Part shown: positions 43,826 to 54,016 of the stretch, one piece after another
How the letters are laid out: each line of letters begins with the position of its first letter
Numbering within the stretch: the stretch's first letter is position 1
Source: Prolixibacteraceae bacterium JC049
GTDB lineage: Bacteria; Bacteroidota; Bacteroidia; Bacteroidales; Prolixibacteraceae
Assembly: GCA_023369685.1 (NCBI GenBank)
Contig: SACZ01000008.1
Coordinates: 62,001 to 126,000 of the forward strand
Length of the DNA stretch: 64,000 bases
Direction: 5' to 3'
Position numbers and translations under genes: made by a program
The notes under the pieces: generated by a model
Database searches by the model: none
What the model saw: only the letters and a program-made list of their open reading frames with translations
Told to the model about the DNA's origin: nothing

Positions 43826-45079
43826 GTGAATACTTCAAAATCGAACAAACAAAAAATAATAAACGATCCGGTTTTTGGATTTATACGAATCGATTCGGAT
43901 TTAATATTTGATCTCATTGCTCATCCTTTCATTCAGCGTTTGAGGCGAATTAAACAATTAGGACTTTCCTGTTTGGTATTTCCTGGAGCTAATCATTCGC
44001 GATTTGAGCACACCTTGGGAGCGCTTCATTTAATGAAAGTGGCATTAACTTCATTGAAAAATAAAGGAGTAGAAATAACCAAAGAGGAGGAGGTAGGTGC
44101 GCAAGTAGCTATTTTGTTACATGATGTAGGACATGCACCATTTTCTCATGCATTGGAGCATAGTGTAACAGAGGGAATAGGACATGAAGTTATATCGGGA
44201 CTTTTTATGAAACGGTTGAATGAAGAGTTTCGTGGGAAATTGACTTTGGGAATTGAAATTTTCAAAAATAAATACTCCAAGAAGTTTTTACACCAGTTGG
44301 TCGCAAGTCAGCTGGATGTAGATCGTTTAGATTTTTTGCGTCGAGATAGTTTTTTTTCTGGGGTAACAGAAGGAACAGTTGGTTCGGAAAGGATTATTAA
44401 AATGCTGAATGTTCGACAGAATAGTATTGTGGTGGAGCATAAAGGCATCTATTCCATTGAAAAATTTTTATTGTCCAGGCGATTGATGTATTGGCAGGTT
44501 TATCAGCATAAGGCTGTATTGGCAGCAGAGTATATGTTGATGAGTGTATTGAAGCGGGCCCGTTACTTAGTGCAAATTGGAGTAGATATTTTTGCCACTC
44601 CTGCACTTGAATTCTTTTTGAAGAATAATGTGAATTTAAATGATCTTAAATCGTGCAAAGGAGAGAAAGACGATGCTTTGGGCTTGTATGCTCGTTTAGA
44701 CGATTCAGATATATATTCTGCATTGAAAGTGTGGCAGTATCATGACGATCCGGTGCTTTCAGTGTTGTCGTACGACCTGACAAATAGAAATTTGTGGAAA
44801 GTTAAAATGGGAAACAAGGCTATTTCATCCTCAAAGATAGATACGATACATGAAAAAGTGATGAGCCACTTCGAGATATCGAAGCAAGACGCTAATTTTT
44901 TGGTTGTTCGGGATACAGTGAAAAATAGAGTGTATGCGGCCAATGTGGATAAGATTAAGATTTTATACAAAAATGGAAAGCTTGGAACACTCGATGAAGT
45001 CTCGGACTTAGATTGGTCATCTCTTATTCGATTAGACCAGAAACAGGTGCTGTGTTATCCGCGCCAAATTGGTAGTTAA
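43826..45079 (+). CDS. HD-domain phosphohydrolase (SAMHD1/dNTPase-like)
   Basis: 417 residues. HD metal-site motifs: SRFEHTLGALHLMKVAL, LLHDVGHAPFSHALEH and SQLDVDRLDFLRRDSFFSGV, the last a signature of the SAMHD1-like group. The N-terminus DPVFGFIRIDSDLIFDLIAHPFIQRLRRIKQLG fits the same group. Likely hydrolyses (deoxy)nucleotides; substrate not known. The start is GTG at 43826, with no in-frame ATG nearby. It diverges from rimP and precedes lpxD, whose promoter lies over its 3' end. Confidence 0.88.
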   Translation: MNTSKSNKQKIINDPVFGFIRIDSDLIFDLIAHPFIQRLRRIKQLGLSCLVFPGANHSRFEHTLGALHLMKVALTSLKNKGVEITKEEEVGAQVAILLHDVGHAPFSHALEHSVTEGIGHEVISGLFMKRLNEEFRGKLTLGIEIFKNKYSKKFLHQLVASQLDVDRLDFLRRDSFFSGVTEGTVGSERIIKMLNVRQNSIVVEHKGIYSIEKFLLSRRLMYWQVYQHKAVLAAEYMLMSVLKRARYLVQIGVDIFATPALEFFLKNNVNLNDLKSCKGEKDDALGLYARLDDSDIYSALKVWQYHDDPVLSVLSYDLTNRNLWKVKMGNKAISSSKIDTIHEKVMSHFEISKQDANFLVVRDTVKNRVYAANVDKIKILYKNGKLGTLDEVSDLDWSSLIRLDQKQVLCYPRQIGS

Positions 45080-45099
45080 ACAATAAATTATAATTTTGC
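45069..45099 (+). promoter_or_regulatory. Promoter of lpxD (-33 TTG, -7 TAATTTTGC)
   Basis: TTG (45069-45071), 19-base spacer, TAATTTTGC (45091-45099). Full consensus; leader about 20 bases to the ATG at 45122. The -33 lies inside the last codons of the HD gene. Confidence 0.75.
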
Positions 45100-45121
45100 A
45101 TCGCAACATTAAACAGATATT

Positions 45122-46168
45122 ATGGAGATTTCTGCAAAACAACTTGCTGAACTACTGAATGGAACTGTAGAGGGAAATGAAGAAGTGTTAGTAAGTGATG
45201 TCTCAAAAATAGAACAAGGAAAGCCAGGAACCCTGACCTTTTTATCAAACCCACAATACACTAAATATATATACGATACTGAAGCTTCTTTGGTATTGGT
45301 AAGCAAAGAATTTAAACCGGAAAGAGAAATTGCGGCTACGCTTTTACGTGTGGAAGATCCATACATGGCATTGGCAACTCTTTTGGAATTCTATGTGCAG
45401 TCGAAACCACAGAAAACTGGAATTGAAGAGCCAAGTTATATTGCTTCTTCGGCCAGCTATGGTAACAATGTGTATGTTGGAGCATTTGCATATCTGGGTC
45501 AAAATGTGAAAATGGGTGATAATGTAAAGATTTATCCTCATGCTTACATTGGCGATAACGTAACTATTGCAGACAATACAATTATATATAGTGGCGTAAA
45601 AATTTACGAAGGCTGTAAAGTTGGTAGCAATTGTATTTTGCATGCCGGCGCAGTAATTGGAGCTGATGGTTTTGGTTTTGCACCAGGAGCAGATGGCGTA
45701 TTTAAAAAGATTCCACAGATTGGAGTTGTTGAAATTGCTGATGACGTAGAAATTGGAGCTAATACTACAATTGACTGTGCGGCAATGGGAGCAACCAAAA
45801 TTGGAAAAGGAACAAAGCTAGATAACCAAGTACAGATTGGACACAATGTGGAAATTGGTGAAAACAACGTGTTGGTTTCTCAGGTAGGAATTGCCGGATC
45901 GACTCATATTGGCGATAACAATATGTTTGGAGGACAAGTTGGAGTTGCTGGTCACTTGAAGATTGGCAATAAGAACCAAATTGCTGCGAAATCTGGAATT
46001 ATGAAGAATATTAAAGAGGGTGAAACCTTAATGGGAGCACCTGCTTTAGATGTGAAAAAGTTCTTTAAAATGCAGGCTGTATTCCAGAAATTACCCGAAA
46101 TTTATCGTGAGTTAAATCAGATTTCTCGAAAGTTAGAGAAGGATGAAAACACAAAAAAGGGTGATTGA
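45122..46168 (+). CDS. lpxD: UDP-3-O-acylglucosamine N-acyltransferase
   Basis: 348 residues. An N-terminal uridine-binding domain ([44 protein letters not shown]) precedes a left-handed beta-helix of hexapeptide repeats from about residue 110; [13 protein letters not shown] and [11 protein letters not shown] (with the catalytic His) are visible. It adds the N-linked hydroxyacyl chain in lipid A synthesis. First of lpxD, lpxC-fabZ, lpxA. No terminator lies between it and the lpxC promoter, but one follows that promoter. Confidence 0.97.
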   Translation: MEISAKQLAELLNGTVEGNEEVLVSDVSKIEQGKPGTLTFLSNPQYTKYIYDTEASLVLVSKEFKPEREIAATLLRVEDPYMALATLLEFYVQSKPQKTGIEEPSYIASSASYGNNVYVGAFAYLGQNVKMGDNVKIYPHAYIGDNVTIADNTIIYSGVKIYEGCKVGSNCILHAGAVIGADGFGFAPGADGVFKKIPQIGVVEIADDVEIGANTTIDCAAMGATKIGKGTKLDNQVQIGHNVEIGENNVLVSQVGIAGSTHIGDNNMFGGQVGVAGHLKIGNKNQIAAKSGIMKNIKEGETLMGAPALDVKKFFKMQAVFQKLPEIYRELNQISRKLEKDENTKKGD

Positions 46169-46169
46169 A

Positions 46170-46202
46170 TTTGACAAAAATTATTCAATATCTTACATTT
46201 GC
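46170..46202 (+). promoter_or_regulatory. Promoter of lpxC-fabZ (-33 TTTG, -7 TACATTTGC)
   Basis: TTTG (46170-46173), 20-base spacer, TACATTTGC (46194-46202): a full match in sequence and spacing, starting 2 bases after the lpxD stop codon. Transcription would begin at about 46205-46207, inside the left arm of the next hairpin. Confidence 0.75.
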
Positions 46203-46238
46203 ATCCACTTTTAGGTGTCTAAAAGTGGATTTTTTTTT
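46203..46238 (+). terminator. Terminator-like hairpin at the start of the lpxC leader
   Basis: ATCCACTTTTA (46203-46213) and TAAAAGTGGAT (46220-46230) form a perfect 11-bp stem, loop GGTGTC, followed by a run of nine T (46230-46238). It has full intrinsic-terminator form. It could end lpxD transcripts or attenuate lpxC-fabZ transcripts made from the promoter just upstream. Confidence 0.8.
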
Positions 46239-46297
46239 CAAAATGCCTTTATTTGTATTGGTTTGAGGCGACCTAATCGTAAAAAATATTGAAGAGA

Positions 46298-47692
46298 ATG
46301 AGTACTAAGCAGAATACTCTTGCACAATCAATTACACTTTCAGGAATAGGATTACATACAGGATGTAACGTGAATATGACGATGCATCCGGCTCCGGAGA
46401 ACTTTGGAATAAAGTTCAAGCGTATTGATTTGGAAGATCAGCCTGTAATTGCTGCATTGGCAACCAATGTAGTAGATACTTCGAGGGGAACTGTATTGGC
46501 AAAAGGAGAAGCAAAAGTTTCGACTATTGAACACACTTTGGCTGCCATTACTGGATTGGATTTAGATAACGTTTTAATTGAAGTGGATGGACCAGAAGCT
46601 CCAATTTTAGACGGAAGTTCAAGATATATTGTAGAAGCTATTGAAAAGGCAGGAGTGCAAGAGCAGGATGCTGAAAGAGAGTATTTTGTTGTAAAGGAGA
46701 AAATGACTTTCAGAGATGAGAAAACAGGTTCTGAAATGATTTTAGTTCCAGACAACGATTTTGCAGTTAATGCAATGATTGCTTTCGACTCACCAGTATT
46801 ATATAATCAGTTTGCAACATTAAATTCTATCTCCGACTTTAAAACAGAAGTGGCAAATTGTCGTACTTTTGTGTTTGTTAGAGAATTAGAATTCTTATTG
46901 CAACACAACCTGGTAAAAGGTGGTGATTTAGATAATGCTATTGTTATTGTTGATAAAGAGATCTCTCAGGAAGAGTTGGACAGAATTGCCGCTTTATTTG
47001 ATCACGAGAAGGTAGAAGTGAAAGAACGTGGTATTCTAAACACAATCGATCTTTATTACGATAACGAAATGGCTCGTCACAAGCTTCTTGATGTTGTTGG
47101 TGACCTGACATTGGCAGGAATGAAAATTAAAGGTAGAGTTTTAGCAACTCGTCCTGGCCACGGAGTTAATGTGGAATTTGCCAAATTAATTCAAGCCGAA
47201 ATTAAAAAGTGCAAAATGAAGCATAAAGCACCAGCTTACAATGTAAATGAAGAGCCGGTTCTTGATGTTAATCAGATAAAGAAATTATTACCTCACCGTT
47301 ATCCTTTCTTAATGGTTGATAAAATCATTAAAATTGGTGAAGATCATATTGTTGGGGTAAAGAATGTAACTTGTAACGAAGAGTTCTTTAGTGGTCATTT
47401 CCCTCAGGAGCCAGTAATGCCTGGCGTATTATTGACAGAGGCAATGGCACAAATTGGAGGCTGTTTCGTGTTGAACCTGATGCCAGACCAGGGGTACTCT
47501 ACTTATTTCATGAAAATGGATAACATTAAATTCAGAAAGAAAGTAGTGCCTGGTGATACTGTAATTTTTAAAATCGACTTGACTTCTCCTTTACGTAGAG
47601 GAGTGGCCAATATGAAAGGAACTGCATTTGTTGGTGATTCAATTGTTGCAGAGGGCGAATTCATGGCTCAAGTTGTTAAAAATAAAGACTAA
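46298..47692 (+). CDS. lpxC-fabZ: Bifunctional UDP-3-O-acyl-N-acetylglucosamine deacetylase / 3-hydroxyacyl-ACP dehydratase
   Basis: 464 residues. Residues about 1-305 are LpxC: the zinc ligands in VSTIEHTLAAI and MARHKLLDVVGDLTLAG are present. Residues about 325-464 are FabZ: LLPHRYPFLMVDKI holds the catalytic His, and FSGHFPQEPVMPGVLLTEAMAQ the catalytic Glu. LpxC commits the pathway to lipid A; FabZ supplies fatty acid elongation. The fusion is known in Bacteroidota. I start at ATG 46298; the TTG at 46289 would add only three residues. Confidence 0.97.
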   Translation: MSTKQNTLAQSITLSGIGLHTGCNVNMTMHPAPENFGIKFKRIDLEDQPVIAALATNVVDTSRGTVLAKGEAKVSTIEHTLAAITGLDLDNVLIEVDGPEAPILDGSSRYIVEAIEKAGVQEQDAEREYFVVKEKMTFRDEKTGSEMILVPDNDFAVNAMIAFDSPVLYNQFATLNSISDFKTEVANCRTFVFVRELEFLLQHNLVKGGDLDNAIVIVDKEISQEELDRIAALFDHEKVEVKERGILNTIDLYYDNEMARHKLLDVVGDLTLAGMKIKGRVLATRPGHGVNVEFAKLIQAEIKKCKMKHKAPAYNVNEEPVLDVNQIKKLLPHRYPFLMVDKIIKIGEDHIVGVKNVTCNEEFFSGHFPQEPVMPGVLLTEAMAQIGGCFVLNLMPDQGYSTYFMKMDNIKFRKKVVPGDTVIFKIDLTSPLRRGVANMKGTAFVGDSIVAEGEFMAQVVKNKD

Positions 47693-47728
47693 GAAATATT
47701 AGGGGTTTTTGAATAAAATATTGTTGAA

Positions 47729-48511
47729 ATGAAACAACCATTAGCCTATGTGCATCCTGAAGCGAAAATCGCCGATAACGTCGTTATTGAGCCTTTCGTA
47801 ACCATCGATAAAGATGTGGTTATTGAAGAAGGCACCAGGATTGGTTCAAATGTTACAATTTTACCTGGTACACGTATCGGTAAGAATTGTAAAATTTTTC
47901 CAGGAGCAGTAATTGGAGCTGTTCCTCAAGATTTGAAATTTAAAGGAGAGTATTCTACTGCCGAAATTGGCGATAACACTACAATTCGTGAGTGTGTAAC
48001 AATTAATAGAGGAACTGCAGCAAAAGGTAAAACAGTGGTTGGAAGCAACTGCTTGTTGATGGCTTATGTGCATATTGCTCACGATTGTTTTATCGGAAAT
48101 AATATCATTATTGGTAATGCCACACAGATTGCCGGTGAAGTTATTATCGACGATTGGGCTATTTTGAGTGGTTTGGTTGCTGTTCACCAGTTTGTACACA
48201 TTGGTAAACACGTAATGATTTCAGGTGGAGCATTGGTACGCAAAGATGTACCTCCATTCGTGAAAGCAGGTCGTGAGCCAGTTTCATATGTAGGTGTTAA
48301 CTCAATCGGATTACGTCGTCGTGGATTTACAAATGAGAAAATTCGCGAGATTCAAGATGTATACCGTTACATTTATCAGAAAGGATTAAACATTTCTCAA
48401 GCATTGGAGGTAATCGAAGCAGAAGTTCCTGCATCTCCAGAGCGTGACGAATTGATTCTATTTGTAACTAATTCTAAGCGTGGTATTATCCGTGGATATT
48501 TGCCAGATTAA
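47729..48511 (+). CDS. lpxA: Acyl-[ACP]--UDP-N-acetylglucosamine O-acyltransferase
   Basis: 260 residues. A left-handed beta-helix of hexapeptide repeats (YVHPEAKIADNVVIEPFVTI onward), catalytic His in AYVHIAHDCFIG, and the C-terminal SIGLRRRGFTNEKIREIQDVYRYIY helix typical of LpxA. It catalyses the first step of lipid A synthesis. It is 36 bases after lpxC-fabZ and ends the cluster at a strong terminator. Confidence 0.97.
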   Translation: MKQPLAYVHPEAKIADNVVIEPFVTIDKDVVIEEGTRIGSNVTILPGTRIGKNCKIFPGAVIGAVPQDLKFKGEYSTAEIGDNTTIRECVTINRGTAAKGKTVVGSNCLLMAYVHIAHDCFIGNNIIIGNATQIAGEVIIDDWAILSGLVAVHQFVHIGKHVMISGGALVRKDVPPFVKAGREPVSYVGVNSIGLRRRGFTNEKIREIQDVYRYIYQKGLNISQALEVIEAEVPASPERDELILFVTNSKRGIIRGYLPD

Positions 48512-48533
48512 TTAGAACTAGTTCGATATATTA

Positions 48534-48570
48534 AAAAAAGCGATATCTGTTTAGCAGGTATCGCTTTTTT
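48534..48570 (+). terminator. Intrinsic terminator after lpxA
   Basis: AAAAAAGCGATATCTG pairs with CAGGTATCGCTTTTTT (one G-U), loop of 5, ending in T. It lies about 23 bases past the lpxA stop. Confidence 0.9.
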
Positions 48571-48587
48571 GTTGGGGTATATTGCAT

Positions 48588-48616
48588 GTAGAGACGCTCA
48601 GTTTGAGCGACTCTAC
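48588..48616. repeat. Palindromic element GTAGAGACGCTC...GAGCGACTCTAC
   Basis: Arms GTAGAG-A-CGCTC (48588-48599) and GAGCG-A-CTCTAC (48605-48616) pair except for one A-A mismatch, loop AGTTT. It lies between two terminators and belongs to neither gene. It resembles short GTAGAGACG-type palindromes that I recall as dispersed repeats in Bacteroidota genomes; no second copy is in this window. Confidence 0.55.
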
Positions 48617-48620
48617 GCAT

Positions 48621-48655
48621 AAAAAAACGACCCATTCGAAATGAATGAGTCGTTT
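48621..48655 (-). terminator. Intrinsic terminator after groEL
   Basis: Arms 48625-48637 and 48643-48655 (AAACGAC-C-CATTC / GAATG-A-GTCGTTT, one mismatch), loop of 5; a T-run follows on the minus strand (A-run 48621-48627). Confidence 0.85.
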
Positions 48656-48680
48656 GATCTATTTTGTTGCAATGTGTTTA

Positions 48681-50324
<1,644 letters not shown>

Positions 50325-50357
50325 TTAATCTTTTAATGAATTTGACAATCTGGATAA

Positions 50358-50636
50358 TTAAGCGATGTAAAGAACATCAGTTTGAGATAACAATAGGTAG
50401 TTTACTCCGTCGATGTTTAACTCTGTACCAGCATATTTACCGTAGAATACTGTATCATTTACCTTGATTTCCATTGGTTCGTCTTTTTTGTCTGCACCAA
50501 CCAATACAACTTTACCTGCAAGAGGCTTCTCTTTAGCTGAATCTGGAATAATGATACCGCTTGCTGTTTTTTCTTCAGCAGCCTGAGGTTCAATTAAGAT
50601 CTTACCTGCAAGAATTCTTCCATTTAGATTTGCCAT
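50358..50636 (-). CDS. groES: Co-chaperonin GroES
   Basis: 92 residues. KILIEPQAAEEKTASGIIIPDSAKEKP carries the mobile loop, followed by GKVVLVGADKK and VFYGKYAGTEL. It caps GroEL. First gene of groES-groEL. The 253-base upstream gap holds the secG terminator and a 13-base palindrome; a CAATTTTGC one base off the -7 consensus lies on the minus strand at 50723-50715. Confidence 0.98.
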   Translation of the reverse strand: MANLNGRILAGKILIEPQAAEEKTASGIIIPDSAKEKPLAGKVVLVGADKKDEPMEIKVNDTVFYGKYAGTELNIDGVNYLLLSQTDVLYIA

Positions 50637-50795
50637 AATTTCAAAGTATTTAAGATTTATATTTTTTCAAATTTCTGCTGTTTGATTACATATTCTGTGC
50701 CAAAGCAGTTTCTTGCAAAATTGACATACTTACAACTGTTCTGTAGTGGTCTTTGTTTGTTTAAGTCGAATAAAATCAGTTGTTTGTGTGTTTTG

Positions 50796-50808
50796 TGACA
50801 CAGTGTCA
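50796..50808. promoter_or_regulatory. 13-base palindrome TGACACAGTGTCA upstream of groES
   Basis: TGACAC/GTGTCA arms around a central A, about 160 bases before the groES start and downstream of the secG terminator. It has the size and symmetry of a dimeric regulator site; the regulator is unknown. Confidence 0.4.
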
Positions 50809-50836
50809 GTAAACATGACATGGAGAGTAGGGGTAC

Positions 50837-50867
50837 AAAAAAACCCCTTCTTTTTTAGAAGAGGTTT
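50837..50867 (-). terminator. Intrinsic terminator after secG
   Basis: Arms 50841-50851 and 50857-50867 (11 bp, one G-U), loop of 5, followed on the minus strand by seven T. It lies 22 bases past the secG stop. Confidence 0.88.
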
Positions 50868-50889
50868 TCGAAATATCTTAAGAGCTTGC

Positions 50890-51252
50890 TTATTTAGCTT
50901 CTTTCGAATCTTCAGCAGGCTTTTCTGTATTGTTGTTATCGTTAGCAACAGGGAACGAAGGCTCTGCGTTAGGATCTTGAGCATTTTGAATTTGTTGCTC
51001 GATTCTTGAGTCGCTTGCTTGCTTCTCTCTAGGAATTGCAGCACTAGCAGCAATGCTTAACACTAGTAAAGCACCAGCCAAATACCAAGTTGCTTTTTCT
51101 AAGAAATCGTTCGTTTTGCGAACTCCCATCACCTGTCCAGATGACTGAAAGTTAGATGCTAATCCACCTCCTTTAGAGTTCTGTACCAGTACGATAAGAA
51201 CTAAAAGAGCACATACAAGGAAGATTAAGACGGTTATTAGCGTAAAAATCAT
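50890..51252 (-). CDS. secG: Preprotein translocase subunit SecG
   Basis: 120 residues. Two membrane segments (about 2-24 and 50-70) flank the family motif VQNSKGGGLASNF. The C-terminal 45 residues are an acidic, Asn-rich tail longer than in E. coli SecG. It assists SecYEG translocation. Last gene of the sigma-54-activator/lptE/TPR-like/secG operon, 8 bases after its neighbour. Confidence 0.93.
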   Translation of the reverse strand: MIFTLITVLIFLVCALLVLIVLVQNSKGGGLASNFQSSGQVMGVRKTNDFLEKATWYLAGALLVLSIAASAAIPREKQASDSRIEQQIQNAQDPNAEPSFPVANDNNNTEKPAEDSKEAK

Positions 51253-51260
51253 AGTCGTAT

Positions 51261-51986
51261 TTATTTCTCTATTAATTTTTTAATTTCTTCAATCTGACCG
51301 GCAAAGTAAGTATTTTTTTCCGGGAATTTCAAACTTAATTTCTCAAAAGCTTTGATAGCCTTTTCATACAAGCCTTGTCGGATGTATATTTTTGCTAATG
51401 TATCGGTTATCATATCGTCGTTCTCCTGAGTACTACTGGAAGAAAGGTCCTCTTTATTGGCGCTCTTTTCCGGTGCCGGTTTGAACTCTGGATTGGCTTT
51501 TATAAAGGCGTCGATAAGACTTCCCTGATTGCTTTCGTTTGACTTTGTTTGGCTGTGAGCGCTCTGGTTGATCTCGCTTGCCAACGATGATAAATCTTGT
51601 TCGTCATCCAGATGATCGAGAATATATCCGCTACTTTCAAGCTGAATTTCTATTTCGGGTTCTTCTTGAGTAGGTTCGTCATCAGGAATGATCTCAAAGT
51701 ACCTGTCATTTTCCTTATTGATCAGATGCAATTTGTTGTTTAGAACAGTGTTTTGCTCGTCGTTAAGGTAATGATACAGGTGCGATCGATCGGTTATGTG
51801 AAGAGCCGACTCTTGCAATTTTTGCTGAAATTCTTCGGGCTGCTTTTTCTTCAATTGTTTTAACTGAAGCGTACGCAATGTTTGGAACCAGGGATACTTT
51901 TCCAGTAAACCTTCCATTTCCTGAGTAACATCTTCAGGAACTTGTTCCGTTTGGGTGAGATATGTGCGTAACTGTTTGCTATCCAT
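51261..51986 (-). CDS. Tetratricopeptide-like protein of unknown function
   Basis: 241 residues, soluble and acidic. Residues about 195-235 form a TPR-like pair ([41 protein letters not shown]). The N-terminal half is helical ([29 protein letters not shown]); the middle is low-complexity with Glu/Asp/Ser. Function unknown; the position between lptE and secG suggests a role near the envelope (inference). Its start overlaps the lptE stop by one base (TAATG), so translation is probably coupled. Confidence 0.75.
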   Translation of the reverse strand: MDSKQLRTYLTQTEQVPEDVTQEMEGLLEKYPWFQTLRTLQLKQLKKKQPEEFQQKLQESALHITDRSHLYHYLNDEQNTVLNNKLHLINKENDRYFEIIPDDEPTQEEPEIEIQLESSGYILDHLDDEQDLSSLASEINQSAHSQTKSNESNQGSLIDAFIKANPEFKPAPEKSANKEDLSSSSTQENDDMITDTLAKIYIRQGLYEKAIKAFEKLSLKFPEKNTYFAGQIEEIKKLIEK

Positions 51987-52501
51987 TACCAGTTTACAAT
52001 TGCTTTGTTGAAAATGTCTTCAGTAAGTTGTTCAACAATCTCTTCCATCAATTCATCTTCTACCTCACTTAAAATTCTATCGGTAGTAAAGTCAGCAAAA
52101 GCCGAAAAACTAGAGTCGAAATCTAAGTCATGGTTTTCGTTGTTAACGAACTTCACCTTTACCGTAACTGTCAAACGGTTTTTTTCAGCTACTTCTTCTG
52201 CCGAAATAGCCATTGGGCGAACTTCGTACCCTGTGATCTGTCCCGAAAATTCTAGGTTAGGAGAATTGTCGTTCAAATCCATGTTGGTTTGATTAATCAG
52301 CTTATCTTTTAAATCTTCCACCAATTTCGAGCTTAAATTTGGGTTTACCAAACGAGCTCTGTTGGGAAAATCTTCTACAAAGAATGTAGTTCCCTTGGGT
52401 AGTGGATTTGCTCCGGTGAAAGAGTAAATGCCACAAGATGCTACAGTGAATAGTAGAAACAAGCTGGCTATAATGGCTATATATTTTCGAAATAGTTTCA
52501 T
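51986..52501 (-). CDS. lptE: LptE-like lipopolysaccharide assembly lipoprotein
   Basis: 171 residues. Lipobox TVASC gives a lipidated Cys23, followed by [26 protein letters not shown], the typical start of Bacteroidota LptE. The rest alternates strands and helices in the LptE fold ([25 protein letters not shown]). LptE plugs the LptD barrel that inserts LPS in the outer membrane. No lptD is in the window. 25 bases after the activator gene. Confidence 0.85.
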   Translation of the reverse strand: MKLFRKYIAIIASLFLLFTVASCGIYSFTGANPLPKGTTFFVEDFPNRARLVNPNLSSKLVEDLKDKLINQTNMDLNDNSPNLEFSGQITGYEVRPMAISAEEVAEKNRLTVTVKVKFVNNENHDLDFDSSFSAFADFTTDRILSEVEDELMEEIVEQLTEDIFNKAIVNW

Positions 52502-52526
52502 CTGTCTATTGTTTTCGGTGTAAATA

Positions 52527-53819
52527 TCAGTGTTTTATATCGTACTCTTTAATTTTTCGGTATAAAGTTCTTTCAGAAATTCCCAAGTCTTGAGCAGCAT
52601 ATTTGCGCTTCCCTTTATGTTTCTCCAATGCTTTAACAATAAGTTCTTTCTCTTTCTCTTCAATGGAAAGCGATTCTTCTATAAACTCTTCTGTATCTTG
52701 AATATGGTCGTCGTGCTTTTCTTCGTAGTACGGACTTGGTGTAGGTTGAACATGATTTTGTGCCGAAGGGGCTGATGGTGTCGGAGAGGTGATACTCACA
52801 TCCGAATTGTCGTATAGCTTTTGAATAAGCTGCACATGTTCTGGTTGAACTCCTTCTACGCCCTCTTCCTGGTTTTGAATCATGTCTAAAACCAGTTTTT
52901 TAAGGTCGTTCATATCTTTCTTCATATCGAAAAGAACCTTGTAAAGAATTTCTCTTTCCGATGAAAAGGTGTTTTCCTCCTGTTTGTTGGAAACTAGAGC
53001 AGGCAGCTGATCACCCTCTCCACTATATGGCAGATAGTGTTGCAGTGTGGTAGCCGAAATGTTGCGTTCTTTCTCGATGATCGAAATTTGCTCAGTCACA
53101 TTTTTTAGCTGACGTATATTACCTGGCCAACGGTAACTCATCAAAAGGTGTTTCGAGTCTTCGTTAAGTCGTACAGCTGGCATTCGGTATTTTTCGGCAA
53201 AATCGTAGGCAAACTTTCTAAAAAGAAGCACTATATCTTCTTTTCTATTGCGAAGTGCCTCCAGGCGAACGGGTACCGTGTTTAATCGATAGTACAAATC
53301 CTCACGAAACTTATTCTCTTTAATCGCTTCAGGAAGATTAACATTGGTGGCTGTAATAACACGAACATTAGTCTTTTGTAGTTTCGATGAACCTACGCGT
53401 ATGAACTCTCCTGTCTCTAGAACACGTAAAAGGCGTACTTGAGTAGAAAGAGGTAGTTCTCCAACCTCATCCAAGAATAATGTTCCACCGTCCGCTACTT
53501 CAAAATATCCCTTTCGGTCCGATAGTGCGCCGGTAAAAGCGCCTTTTTCATGACCAAAAAGCTCAGAATCGATTGTTCCTTCAGGTATGGCACCACAGTT
53601 TACGGCAATGTATTTACCATGTTTGCGCGATGAAAAGTGGTGAATAATTTGAGGGAATACCTCTTTACCAACTCCACTTTCTCCGGTAATTAAAACCGAA
53701 AGATCGGTGGGGGCAACCTGAACAGCAACCTCTATGGCACGATTAAGTGCATGAGAATTGCCAATTATTCCAAATCGTTGCTTTATATTTTGAATATCCA
53801 TATGCGGACTTTTTGTCAT
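52527..53819 (-). CDS. Sigma-54 interaction-domain transcriptional activator (AAA+, Fis-type HTH)
   Basis: 430 residues. The AAA+ domain starts almost at the N-terminus: Walker A GESGVGKE, the sigma-54 contact loop GAFTGA, Walker B GGTLFLDEVGEL, and WPGNIRQLKN. No receiver, PAS or GAF domain precedes it. A 115-residue low-complexity, Glu/Pro/Ser/Gln-rich linker (about 270-385) separates it from the C-terminal Fis HTH (KRKYAAQDLGISERTLYRKIKEY). ATG 53801 (MDIQ...) is an alternative start that leaves a longer leader after the -7 box. First gene of an envelope operon. Confidence 0.93.
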   Translation of the reverse strand: MTKSPHMDIQNIKQRFGIIGNSHALNRAIEVAVQVAPTDLSVLITGESGVGKEVFPQIIHHFSSRKHGKYIAVNCGAIPEGTIDSELFGHEKGAFTGALSDRKGYFEVADGGTLFLDEVGELPLSTQVRLLRVLETGEFIRVGSSKLQKTNVRVITATNVNLPEAIKENKFREDLYYRLNTVPVRLEALRNRKEDIVLLFRKFAYDFAEKYRMPAVRLNEDSKHLLMSYRWPGNIRQLKNVTEQISIIEKERNISATTLQHYLPYSGEGDQLPALVSNKQEENTFSSEREILYKVLFDMKKDMNDLKKLVLDMIQNQEEGVEGVQPEHVQLIQKLYDNSDVSITSPTPSAPSAQNHVQPTPSPYYEEKHDDHIQDTEEFIEESLSIEEKEKELIVKALEKHKGKRKYAAQDLGISERTLYRKIKEYDIKH

Positions 53820-53829
53820 TGTTTGCTCT

Positions 53830-53838
53830 GCAAATGTA
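53830..53838 (-). promoter_or_regulatory. -7 box TACATTTGC for the activator/lptE/secG operon
   Basis: Perfect consensus on the minus strand (53838-53830). Transcription would start near 53826, 7 bases before ATG 53819 or 25 before ATG 53801. No -33 at normal spacing. Confidence 0.6.
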
Positions 53839-54016
53839 CAATTTTAAAAGGATTTATTCTTTTGTAGAAAATGTAAAAAATGTCAAAATGACTTAAGTTT
53901 AGTTGTTTATGTAATGATATAGAGCATGAGATTACCTATAGTTTGTGCCAATTTTATTGATTAGATTTATGGCATAAAACATTTTTGTAGAACCGAGAAC
54001 CTAAAAACTTAAACCA

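Noticed and set aside
50637-50889. CIRCE operator (HrcA site) upstream of groES
   Set aside because: No TTAGCACTC-N9-GAGTGCTAA-like repeat is present; only a shorter, different palindrome.
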